Shown one piece after another: positions 1 to 5,877 of a DNA stretch of 5,877 nt. The notes beneath the pieces are model-generated. The model searched no databases. It saw only the letters and a list, made by a program, of their open reading frames with translations, and was not told where the DNA came from. The DNA is from an uncultured Bacteroidota bacterium (lineage in GTDB: Bacteria > Bacteroidota > Bacteroidia > UBA7662): the NCBI GenBank assembly GCA_903856555.1, contig CAIOCC010000069.1, forward strand, positions 1 through 5,877. The letters are read 5' to 3'. Each line of letters starts with the position of its first letter. Positions within the stretch are counted from its first letter, which is position 1. Made by a program: the position numbers and the translations under genes.

Positions 1-2520
1 AATCCCGTCGATTTTTTCGATGATGGCACCGGGCTTGAGGGCCGAGGCGGCCTTACTAAAGGGACCTTCGGCCAAAATTTCGGTGACCTTGAGACCGGGA
101 CCTGGGAAACGCTCGTCGTAGAGCAAGCCCAGGCTGGCGGTTTCATCCCCTTGGGGATTCGATGGGGAATAGCGACCCCCGGTATGCGATGCGTTGAGCT
201 CGCCCAGGAATTCGGAAAGCAATTCCTGAAAATCGTAATTGTTGTTAAGATGCGGTAGAAATTCCCGGTAATTGGTATAAAAGCCTTTCCAATCGATGCC
301 GTGGATTTGGGGATCGTAGAATTTCTGCACCACTTGGCGATAGGTATGGTCCAGGATATAGGCCCGCTCGGCTTCGGCATCCAGTTCCATTTCACCGGCT
401 ATGCCTATGGGTTCGCTCTTGCCGTTTTCGTCGATTTTGGTGAGGCGGCCTTCCTTGAGGGTAAAGAGGCTTTTGCCGTCCTTGCTGATTTCCAGTCCAC
501 CACCGCCGGCTCCCAGTTTGGCCAAAATTTTGGTATCGCGGGTTCTCGGTTCGGTGACCCAGAGATCGTAGCCTTTTTCGAAGGCGGCCAGGTAATAGAC
601 CTTGCTACCGTCGTTGTTGAAGGCATAATCCCCGATGCTGCTGCTGTGGATGGTGATGCGACGCACCCGCTCCTTGAGTCGGTCGGTCACGGGGTTCAAA
701 GCCGTGCTGCTATCGGTCCCGGCTTTGCTGCTATCGGTCCCGGCTTTGCTGCTATCGGCCTTGGCCTTGTCGTCTTTTTTGTCTTTGTCCTTTTTTTCCT
801 GCTCCTTTTTTTCTTGCTCTTCGACCAATGCAAAGTCTTCTTTGCTCAGCGAATAGCGGTCAAAGGCGCTTTGTTCCCAAAAGCCGGCGTAGAGGTCCAT
901 TTCCCGGCTGCCTTGGTAGGCTTGGCTTTTGCGGCCGTTTTTGGAGTTGAGCCAGGCCATGGCCTTGCCGCCCATCACCCACTTGACCCGGTATTGCCCG
1001 TAACCGCTGGGCAAGGGATGCACATTGCTGCCGGTTTCGGCGTTAATCAGGGCCACGCTGTTGGAGAACCAAGCCCCTTCGCCGTCGTCCACCAGGAGGA
1101 AACGGCTGTCCGGGCTCCAGGCAAAATCCCAATCCCCGTCCGAATAGCTGTAATTGCGTCCCGCAGGCAACAAGGTCTTGGAGGATTTTTTGGCGATATC
1201 CCAGACCTTCAAGATGTTACGATCGGCGATAAAGGCGACGGACTTGCCGTTGGGGGCGTATTTGGGTTGGAACTCTTCGGCGGAGGTGGCGACCAAAGCC
1301 TTCTCCTCGATGAGGGTGGAGGCGTAGAAATAGGGCTCCTCTTTGCGGACGATTTCGGCGGTGTAGATGTCCCAACTGTCGCCGCGCTCGGTGGCGTAGA
1401 TCAGGCGTCGGCCTTCGGGATGCCATTGGACCGAGCGTTCCTGGGCCGGGGTATTGGTGATGCGCTTGGTTTGGGTGCCTTCGACCGAGGTCACAAAGAT
1501 TTCGCCTCGGCTGACAAAGGCAATTTCCTTGCCGTTGGGGGAAAGGGCAAATTGGGTGACCCCTGTATTCACGGCCATGTTCTTGACGGCGTTGCCGCGA
1601 CCGTCGTGGCGAATCGTGACCTTGACCTGCCGGCCCTGTTCTCCGTTGGGCTGCACATACAGGTCCCCGTTGTAGGTATAGCAGAGGGTGCGGCTTTGGC
1701 TCACGCTGAGGTGACGAACCGGGTGGGTCTTGAAGCGGGTCAAAGTGGTTTCCTGCCCGGCGGACTGCCGGACCACGTTGAGGGTGCCGGATTTTTCGCT
1801 GAGGTAGAGGAGGTCCCCTCCGCTGCCTTCAAAAACCGGGTCCAAATCCTCGCCGTCAAAACCGCTCACCTGGGTATAAACTCCTTTCTTGAGGTCCAGG
1901 GTCCAGATATCGCGGGTCACCGAGCTGCGGTGGTGCTTGCGCAGGAGGTCTTCGTAGCCTTTGCGGTCCTGAAAAACCAAAAGACTTCCGTCCTGGTTGA
2001 GGCGGGCAGCGCTCATCCCGGCCTCCGAAATCAGGAGGGGACGGCCCCCATCGGCGGGGACGCTGTACAGGTTCTGAAAAAGCCGGGGGCTGTAGAAACG
2101 AATGTTCTCTTTGCTGACACAGCGTGCGCTGGTGAAATAAACGGTCTTGGAATCCGGGCTGAAATCCTGGGGGTAATCGGCCGCGCTGTGGTAGGTCAGG
2201 CGGGTCGGCTGGCCCCCATTCACGGGCATCACAAAGACATCAAAATTCCCGTGGCGATCGCTGGCAAAGGCAATGGAGCGGCCATCGCGGCTCCAAACAG
2301 GCATCATATCGTGGGCTTCGTGGACCGTCAAAGGGGTGGCCGTGCCACCCGCTACGGGCACCAGGTAGAGGTCGCCTTTGTAGCCAAAGGCAATCTGCGA
2401 ACCATCGGGGCTGATGCGGGGGTTGCGGATCCAGCGGGCTTCGTTCTGAGCCTGGGCGGCAGGGCTTACCAAGGCCCAAGCCATGGCCACGTAGAGGAGG
2501 GTCAAGAGTGGATTTTTCAT
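1..2520 (-). CDS. Exported tricorn-type protease (peptidase S41 family), C-terminus cut off by window edge
   Basis: Reading leftward from ATG at 2520-2518, the frame stays open for 840 codons to base 1. An in-frame TAA at 2532-2530 makes this the first possible ATG. Residues 1-24 look like a signal peptide (basic start, hydrophobic core, AQA before QN), so the protein is probably periplasmic, unlike cytosolic archaeal tricorn. Residues about 28-690 hold repeated TolB/PD40 propeller strands such as RISPDG-QIAF, VWSRDGRSIAF and FALSPNGKEIAFVS, fitting the two propellers that feed peptides to the active site. A Lys/Glu/Asp-rich insertion (567-605) interrupts the second propeller. Residues about 712-785 match the helical C1 domain and include S778-H779 in ELNASH, the likely equivalent of the catalytic Ser-His pair of tricorn. 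A PDZ domain begins near 797 (GLLYDE...GPGLKV). Family members are about 1,070 residues, so roughly 230 are missing, including the nucleophile serine and the last catalytic glutamate. Activity therefore cannot be judged here. The family call is firm; the substrate is unknown. Confidence 0.93.
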   Translation of the reverse strand, partial: MKNPLLTLLYVAMAWALVSPAAQAQNEARWIRNPRISPDGSQIAFGYKGDLYLVPVAGGTATPLTVHEAHDMMPVWSRDGRSIAFASDRHGNFDVFVMPVNGGQPTRLTYHSAADYPQDFSPDSKTVYFTSARCVSKENIRFYSPRLFQNLYSVPADGGRPLLISEAGMSAARLNQDGSLLVFQDRKGYEDLLRKHHRSSVTRDIWTLDLKKGVYTQVSGFDGEDLDPVFEGSGGDLLYLSEKSGTLNVVRQSAGQETTLTRFKTHPVRHLSVSQSRTLCYTYNGDLYVQPNGEQGRQVKVTIRHDGRGNAVKNMAVNTGVTQFALSPNGKEIAFVSRGEIFVTSVEGTQTKRITNTPAQERSVQWHPEGRRLIYATERGDSWDIYTAEIVRKEEPYFYASTLIEEKALVATSAEEFQPKYAPNGKSVAFIADRNILKVWDIAKKSSKTLLPAGRNYSYSDGDWDFAWSPDSRFLLVDDGEGAWFSNSVALINAETGSNVHPLPSGYGQYRVKWVMGGKAMAWLNSKNGRKSQAYQGSREMDLYAGFWEQSAFDRYSLSKEDFALVEEQEKKEQEKKDKDKKDDKAKADSSKAGTDSSKAGTDSSTALNPVTDRLKERVRRITIHSSSIGDYAFNNDGSKVYYLAAFEKGYDLWVTEPRTRDTKILAKLGAGGGGLEISKDGKSLFTLKEGRLTKIDENGKSEPIGIAGEMELDAEAERAYILDHTYRQVVQKFYDPQIHGIDWKGFYTNYREFLPHLNNNYDFQELLSEFLGELNASHTGGRYSPSNPQGDETASLGLLYDERFPGPGLKVTEILAEGPFSKAASALKPGAIIEKIDGI
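706..768 (-). repeat. 21-bp tandem repeat, three copies, inside the protease gene
   Basis: Copies lie at 706-726, 727-747 and 748-768. The first two are identical and the third (first in the coding direction) differs at a few bases. The unit is a multiple of three, so it keeps the frame and encodes KAKADSS, KAGTDSS and KAGTDSS (protease residues 585-605). It directly follows the Lys/Glu/Asp-rich stretch and extends a probably disordered surface linker. Copy number could vary between strains without breaking the gene. Confidence 0.92.
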
Positions 2521-2521
2521 A

Positions 2522-2542
2522 GGGCCAAATTAAGGCCCCTCC
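2522..2542 (-). promoter_or_regulatory. Small hairpin and displaced GGAGG upstream of the protease start
   Basis: In the protease mRNA sense, GGGCC pairs with GGCCC around a 7-base AT-rich loop (arms at 2534-2538 and 2522-2526), and the stem ends just before the ATG. A GGAGG motif lies at 2538-2542, about 17 bases from the ATG, which is too far for a normal Shine-Dalgarno site and partly overlaps the stem. Folding could bring it closer or occlude the start. The sequences are visible; any regulatory role is inference, and many Bacteroidota genes do not use Shine-Dalgarno sites. Confidence 0.3.
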
Positions 2543-2548
2543 CGCTTC

Positions 2549-2582
2549 GAGAAATCCCCGACGAAATGTCCGGGGAATTCTC
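2549..2582. repeat. Imperfect inverted repeat in the divergent intergenic region
   Basis: The left arm GAGAAATCCCCG (2549-2560) and right arm CGGGGAATTCTC (2571-2582) are complementary at 11 of 12 positions. AC and GT at the inner ends can add two pairs with one bulged base, leaving a GAAAT loop. It sits between the protease and cox start codons, 29 bp upstream of the protease ATG and upstream of the predicted cox promoter. It could be an operator for a dimeric regulator or a hairpin in the protease 5' leader. It is a poor terminator candidate: only TTT follows on the plus strand, and no gene is seen to end there on either strand. Confidence 0.6.
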
Positions 2583-2610
2583 TTTAAAACCACGTCAAAG
2601 CGGTGGCAAA

Positions 2611-2644
2611 ATTGCATTTTTGAAGCAGACGGGGCCTATCTTTG
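2611..2644 (+). promoter_or_regulatory. Candidate Bacteroidota-type promoter for the cox genes
   Basis: TATCTTTG at 2637-2644 matches the Bacteroidota -7 consensus TAnnTTTG exactly. ATTG at 2611-2614 lies 22 bp upstream, which suits the -33 TTG/TTTG element. Transcription would then start near 2648-2652, giving a coxB leader of about 25-30 bases. A competing reading is TGCTACACT at 2655-2663, similar to an extended -10 of the Escherichia coli type, but it has no -35 match and would leave a leader of only a few bases. Confidence 0.45.
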
Positions 2645-2676
2645 GCGCGTTATCTGCTACACTAAACTCGTTTTTC

Positions 2677-3867
2677 ATGAAGCGTAATGCAATGCCCGGC
2701 CTGTTCAAGTGGGGTCGCACCACCGCCTTTGCCGGATTTCTTACCCTGCTCTTGGGCCTCCTCACCGAGCCCGCTCTGGCCCAGGCGGCTCCCACCGAAG
2801 GATTCGGAGACGGTCCCAAGTTGATTATCGCCTTGATTGCGCTGGCTTGGGTTGTCCTGGCCGGGCTCAAGACCTTCTCGGCTTCGATGAAGACCCGCGG
2901 GGTCCGCCTCTTCAACTGGAACAAGGTCAACGCCGTCCTGATGGTGGTTTTTTTGGTGGTCTTCATGCTCTTTGTGTTATGGCATTTTCTCAAGCTGATG
3001 AAGTTCACCCTCCCCGTTTCGGCTTCGGCCCACGGTGTGGAATTGGACGGAATGCTGAGCGTGACCTTTTGGATTACCATCGCCGTTTTTGTGATTACCC
3101 AGCTATTGCTTTTTGGTTTTGCCCTGGCCTACCGCCACCGCGAAGGCCGCAAGGCTTTGTTTTATGCCGACAACCATCAATTGGAATTCTACTGGACGGT
3201 GGTACCGGCAATTGTTCTGACGGTGTTGGTATTGTACGGCACCAAAGTGTGGAGGGAGATCACCCAGGTGAAACCCGCCGAGGATGCTTTGCAGTTTGAA
3301 TTATTTGCCTACCAATTTGGATGGCAGGCCCGCTACCCCGGTGCAGATGGAAAATTGGGCGGTCATGATTTCCGATTGATTTCGGCTACCAACAGCATGG
3401 GCATCGAAGAAAGCGATTCGGCCGGCCAAGACGACCTGCTGGTTCCTGAAATCACCTTGCCGGTCAATCGCCCGGTATTGATGAAGCTAAGGGCCCGCGA
3501 CGTGATTCACTCGGCCTACATGCCTCATTTTAGGGTCCAAATGAACGTGGTGCCCGGTATGCCCACCCAATTCTACTTTACCCCCACGGTGACCACCAAA
3601 GAAATGCGGGAGATCACCGGCAACTCCAATTTTGTTTATGAACTGGCCTGCAACAAAATTTGTGGAGCCGCTCACTTCAACATGCGCATGAAGGTCAATG
3701 TGGTTTCCGACGCGGAGTACGCCGAGTGGTTGGCCAAGCAGCGCTATTATTTCCGCCGTCCAGAACCTGCCGTCGAGGGGAGCCCAAGCCCTGCGGCCGA
3801 TACCGCCTCCAGCCTGACCACCCTCCCCGAGGGTCGTCTGACCGCTCAATTACCGACCCAACGCTAA
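2677..3867 (+). CDS. coxB: Cytochrome c oxidase subunit II, CuA-containing, with extended N-terminus
   Basis: This 396-residue membrane protein accepts electrons from cytochrome c at its binuclear CuA centre and passes them to subunit I. CuA ligands are H278 (DVIHSAYMPHF), C325, C329, H333 and M336 (CNKICGAAHFNM). E170 in HQLEFYWT corresponds to the glutamate at the K-channel entrance. The usual two-helix hairpin spans about 127-150 and 172-188, followed by the cupredoxin domain. Ahead of it are a probable signal peptide (1-35, ending PALA before QA) and two further hydrophobic helices (about 48-65 and 86-104), an extension I associate with Bacteroidota. The frame is open far upstream, so the start was chosen at ATG 2677 because MKRN begins the signal peptide and follows the promoter; ATG 2692 is an alternative. 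No Shine-Dalgarno site is visible. No cytochrome c domain follows the CuA domain, so this is not a caa3-type subunit. The Pro/Ser/Ala-rich tail after residue 362 is probably disordered. coxA follows after 19 bp. Confidence 0.96.
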   Translation: MKRNAMPGLFKWGRTTAFAGFLTLLLGLLTEPALAQAAPTEGFGDGPKLIIALIALAWVVLAGLKTFSASMKTRGVRLFNWNKVNAVLMVVFLVVFMLFVLWHFLKLMKFTLPVSASAHGVELDGMLSVTFWITIAVFVITQLLLFGFALAYRHREGRKALFYADNHQLEFYWTVVPAIVLTVLVLYGTKVWREITQVKPAEDALQFELFAYQFGWQARYPGADGKLGGHDFRLISATNSMGIEESDSAGQDDLLVPEITLPVNRPVLMKLRARDVIHSAYMPHFRVQMNVVPGMPTQFYFTPTVTTKEMREITGNSNFVYELACNKICGAAHFNMRMKVNVVSDAEYAEWLAKQRYYFRRPEPAVEGSPSPAADTASSLTTLPEGRLTAQLPTQR

Positions 3868-3886
3868 GCCCTCTAATTCCAAATTC

Positions 3887-5815
3887 ATGTCCACGATAGC
3901 ACATTCCCACGATCCGGCCCACGGCCCCGGTGCTCATGCTCACCACGAGCATCACGACACGTTTATCACCAAATATATTTTCTCGCAGGATCACAAAATG
4001 ATCGCCAAGCAATACCTGATTACAGGGATGGTCATGGCGTTGATTGCTGCCGGTTTGTCGCTGCTTTTCCGTTTGCAGTTGGGTTGGCCGGACCGCACCT
4101 TCCCTTGGTTGGAGTCCATCATCGGGGAATGGGGCAAAGGGGGTCGCCTGGATCCTAATTTTTACTTGTCGCTGGTGACACTGCACGGGACCCTGATGGT
4201 CTTTTTTGTGTTGACGGCCGGCCTCAGCGGTACGTTCTCCAACCTTTTGATTCCTTACCAAGTGGGAGCCCGCGATATGGCTTCGCCTTTCCTGAACATG
4301 CTGAGTTATTGGCTGTTCTTTTTGTCTTCGGTCATTATGTTGGCCTCGCTCTTTGTCGAGAGTGGACCTGCATCGGCCGGATGGACGATTTATCCTCCGC
4401 TCAGCGCTTTACCGCAGGCGGTACCGGGCTCGGGATTGGGGATGACGCTGTGGTTGATTTCGATGGTCTTGTTCATAGCGTCGGCGTTGATGGGGGCCCT
4501 CAACTACATCACCACGATTCTGAACATGCGCACTCCGGGTATGAAAATGACCCGTATGCCCCTCACCGTTTGGTCTTTCTTTTGCACGGCCATCCTGGGG
4601 GTTTTGTCTTTCCCTGTTTTGTTATCGGCGGCGGTTCTCTTGGTTTTTGACCGTTCGTTTGGGACGTCTTTTTACCTCAGCGAAATCTACATCGCCGGGG
4701 AGGCGTTGACCCGTACCGGCGGTTCGCCGATTCTCTTTCAGCACTTGTTTTGGTTTTTGGGTCACCCAGAGGTTTACATCGTTTTGATGCCGGCCCTGGG
4801 TCTAACGTCGGAGATCATTGCAACCAATGCCCGCAAGCCGATTTTTGGTTACCGGGCCATGGTGGGTTCGTTGTTGGGGATTTCTTTCCTGAGCTTTGTC
4901 GTTTGGGGACACCACATGTTTATCACGGGCATGAATCCTTTCTTGGGGAATGTGTTCATGATTTTGACCTTGGTGATTGCGGTGCCTTCGGCGGTCAAGG
5001 TCTTTAATTACCTGGCGACTTTGTGGCGCGGTAACATTCGTTTCACGCCCGCGATGCTTTTTGCCATTGGGGTGGTATCCCTCTTTATTTCAGGAGGTTT
5101 GACGGGTATTTACCTGGGCAATGCGGCCTTGGATATCAACCTGCACGATACCTACTTTGTGGTGGCCCACTTCCACCTTGTGATGGGTTCGGCCTCCATG
5201 TTTGGGATGTTGGCGGGGGTCTACCACTGGTACCCCAAAATGTACGGCCGTATGTTGGACGAGAAATTGGGTTACTTGCATTTTTGGTTGACCTTTGCCT
5301 CGGTTTATTTGGTCTTTTTCCCGATGCACTTCATGGGATTGGACGGGGTTCCACGTCGCTACTATCAGTTCACGGGTTTTGAATTCATGTCCGAGTGGAT
5401 GAACTTGAACCGTTTTATTTCGGTATCGGCCATTATGGCAACGGCGGCTCAGTTTATCTTCCTCTACAATTTCTTTAACAGCATTCGTCGCGGTCGCGTT
5501 GCCCCCCAAAATCCATGGGAGTCCAATACCCTGGAATGGACCACGCCGGTTGAAAGACTGCACGGGAACTGGCCTGGAGAAATTCCTCATGTGCACCGCT
5601 GGCCCTACGATTACAGCCGTCCAGGGGCTCCCCAGGATTTCATACTCCAAACGGTGCCCGACGAGGATTTGCCGCTGGCAGCCCGGGGTCGGCCCACCAA
5701 CGAGGCCGTTGCGGGTTCTGCCGAATCAGCGCTTGCCACCGCGAAGGCTCCCGTTGCGACTTCTTCCGTCTTTATTGCTCGTTTGCTCAACGCCGTAGGA
5801 CTACGCCGGGCCTAG
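3887..5815 (+). CDS. coxA: Cytochrome c oxidase subunit I, aa3-type, A1 class
   Basis: This 642-residue, 12-helix subunit of the inner-membrane terminal oxidase reduces oxygen to water and pumps protons. Heme a ligands are H100 (TLHGTLM) and H430; the heme a3 ligand is H428 (AHFHLVMG). CuB ligands are H293, H342 and H343, with Y297 of HPEVY placed for the His-Tyr crosslink. D-channel residues are N119, D130, N137 and E295; E295 defines class A1. K-channel residues are S308, S368 (where many homologues have Thr) and K371. H420-D421 match the Mg site, and R490-R491 match the arginine pair near the heme propionates. The N-terminus has 8 histidines within residues 6-23, then a conserved cytoplasmic block (FSQDHKMIAKQ). 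After helix XII (about 510-533) a soluble tail of about 105 residues ends in an Ala/Pro-rich stretch and a basic terminus. ATG 3887 keeps the conserved N-terminal block; there is no Shine-Dalgarno site, only AT-rich sequence. The 19-bp gap after coxB, with no terminator, indicates co-transcription. Confidence 0.98.
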   Translation: MSTIAHSHDPAHGPGAHAHHEHHDTFITKYIFSQDHKMIAKQYLITGMVMALIAAGLSLLFRLQLGWPDRTFPWLESIIGEWGKGGRLDPNFYLSLVTLHGTLMVFFVLTAGLSGTFSNLLIPYQVGARDMASPFLNMLSYWLFFLSSVIMLASLFVESGPASAGWTIYPPLSALPQAVPGSGLGMTLWLISMVLFIASALMGALNYITTILNMRTPGMKMTRMPLTVWSFFCTAILGVLSFPVLLSAAVLLVFDRSFGTSFYLSEIYIAGEALTRTGGSPILFQHLFWFLGHPEVYIVLMPALGLTSEIIATNARKPIFGYRAMVGSLLGISFLSFVVWGHHMFITGMNPFLGNVFMILTLVIAVPSAVKVFNYLATLWRGNIRFTPAMLFAIGVVSLFISGGLTGIYLGNAALDINLHDTYFVVAHFHLVMGSASMFGMLAGVYHWYPKMYGRMLDEKLGYLHFWLTFASVYLVFFPMHFMGLDGVPRRYYQFTGFEFMSEWMNLNRFISVSAIMATAAQFIFLYNFFNSIRRGRVAPQNPWESNTLEWTTPVERLHGNWPGEIPHVHRWPYDYSRPGAPQDFILQTVPDEDLPLAARGRPTNEAVAGSAESALATAKAPVATSSVFIARLLNAVGLRRA

Positions 5816-5817
5816 GC

Positions 5818-5821
5818 GGAG
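5818..5821 (+). promoter_or_regulatory. Ribosome binding site GGAG for the downstream gene
   Basis: GGAG lies 8 bases before ATG 5830, normal Shine-Dalgarno spacing, and immediately follows the coxA stop. It decides the start: the other nearby ATG at 5825 meets TGA after two codons. The two cox genes upstream lack such a site. Confidence 0.5.
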
Positions 5822-5829
5822 TCGATGAA

Positions 5830-5877
5830 ATGAGCGAATTCTACCAAGCCCGGTTGCACAGGTTGGTTCGTTGGAAC
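5830..5877 (+). CDS. N-terminal fragment of the next gene in the cox operon, unidentified
   Basis: ATG 5830 opens a frame of 16 codons that runs exactly to the window edge: MSEFYQARLHRLVRWN. It begins 14 bp after the coxA stop on the same strand, with GGAG at good spacing, so it is probably co-transcribed with coxB-coxA. The short basic, aromatic start would suit the cytoplasmic N-terminus of a membrane protein. Genes after coxA in this setting are often heme biosynthesis proteins for the oxidase (heme A synthase or heme O synthase) or another oxidase subunit, but 16 residues are too few to choose, so no function is assigned. Confidence 0.6.
   Translation, partial: MSEFYQARLHRLVRWN

Noticed and set aside
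635..856. Plus-strand frame of 73 codons opposite the protease linker
   Set aside because: Its Leu/Ser/Phe-rich sequence is the complement of the 21-bp repeats and poly-A lysine codons of the protease; there is no independent start signal or recognisable domain.
2549..2590. Rho-independent terminator reading of the intergenic dyad
   Set aside because: The T run is only three bases before AAAAC on the plus strand, and neither neighbouring gene ends here; both start from this region.
2240..2617. Minus-strand frame of 125 codons spanning the protease start
   Set aside because: It overlaps the signal peptide and first propeller strands of the protease in another frame and crosses the intergenic inverted repeat; no family resemblance.
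2595..3080. Minus-strand frame of 161 codons antisense to the coxB N-terminus
   Set aside because: It covers well-supported coxB coding sequence and the promoter candidate; its sequence is low in recognisable motifs and explained as a shadow.
3695..4261. Minus-strand frame of 188 codons across the coxB-coxA junction
   Set aside because: Both sense genes are firmly identified through this region; the antisense translation shows no domain and no promoter was seen.
4690..5200. Possibility of a B- or C-type heme-copper oxidase, or a nitric oxide reductase
   Set aside because: HPEVY with its glutamate and tyrosine, the S/K pair of the K-channel, D130 of the D-channel and a CuA subunit next door all point to an A1-class cytochrome c oxidase.
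5090..5650. Minus-strand frame of 186 codons inside coxA
   Set aside because: It lies opposite the conserved heme-ligand and C-terminal parts of CoxA, so it is a shadow frame.

Overview
The window suggests a moderately GC-rich member of the Bacteroidota. The evidence is protein signatures. The CoxA N-terminal block (FITKYIFSQDHKMIAKQYLI), the CoxB CuA loop (CNKICGAAHFNM) and the extended CoxB N-terminus all match what I know of Bacteroidota cytochrome oxidases. A TAnnTTTG promoter-like motif lies ahead of coxB, and two of the three visible start codons lack a well-placed Shine-Dalgarno sequence. I cannot assign a class or genus from the sequence alone.

Layout: 1-2520 (minus strand) is one long gene for an exported tricorn-type protease (TolB/PD40 beta-propellers, helical C1 domain, start of PDZ), cut off at the left edge before its nucleophile. 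2521-2676 is a 156-bp divergent intergenic region with a 12-bp-arm inverted repeat, a small hairpin beside the protease start and a probable cox promoter. 2677-3867 (plus) is coxB, cytochrome c oxidase subunit II. 3887-5815 (plus) is coxA, subunit I, after only 19 bp. 5830-5877 (plus) is the first 16 codons of another gene, preceded by GGAG.

The plus-strand genes form the start of an aa3-type cytochrome c oxidase operon. CoxB carries CuA and takes electrons from a soluble or tethered cytochrome c. CoxA carries heme a, heme a3 and CuB, reduces oxygen to water and pumps protons. The ligands and the D- and K-channel residues I looked for are present, and HPEVY places CoxA in the A1 heme-copper class. 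The protease is a separate, divergently transcribed unit; a functional link to the oxidase is not shown by the sequence.

I do not see a clearly undescribed system. The points most worth a second look are: a 2.4-kb stop-free antisense frame that runs in frame into coxB and could mislead gene calling; two A AAA AAG slippery heptamers next to a 21-bp tandem repeat in the protease; the intergenic inverted repeat; and substitutions at the CuA electron-entry positions of CoxB.
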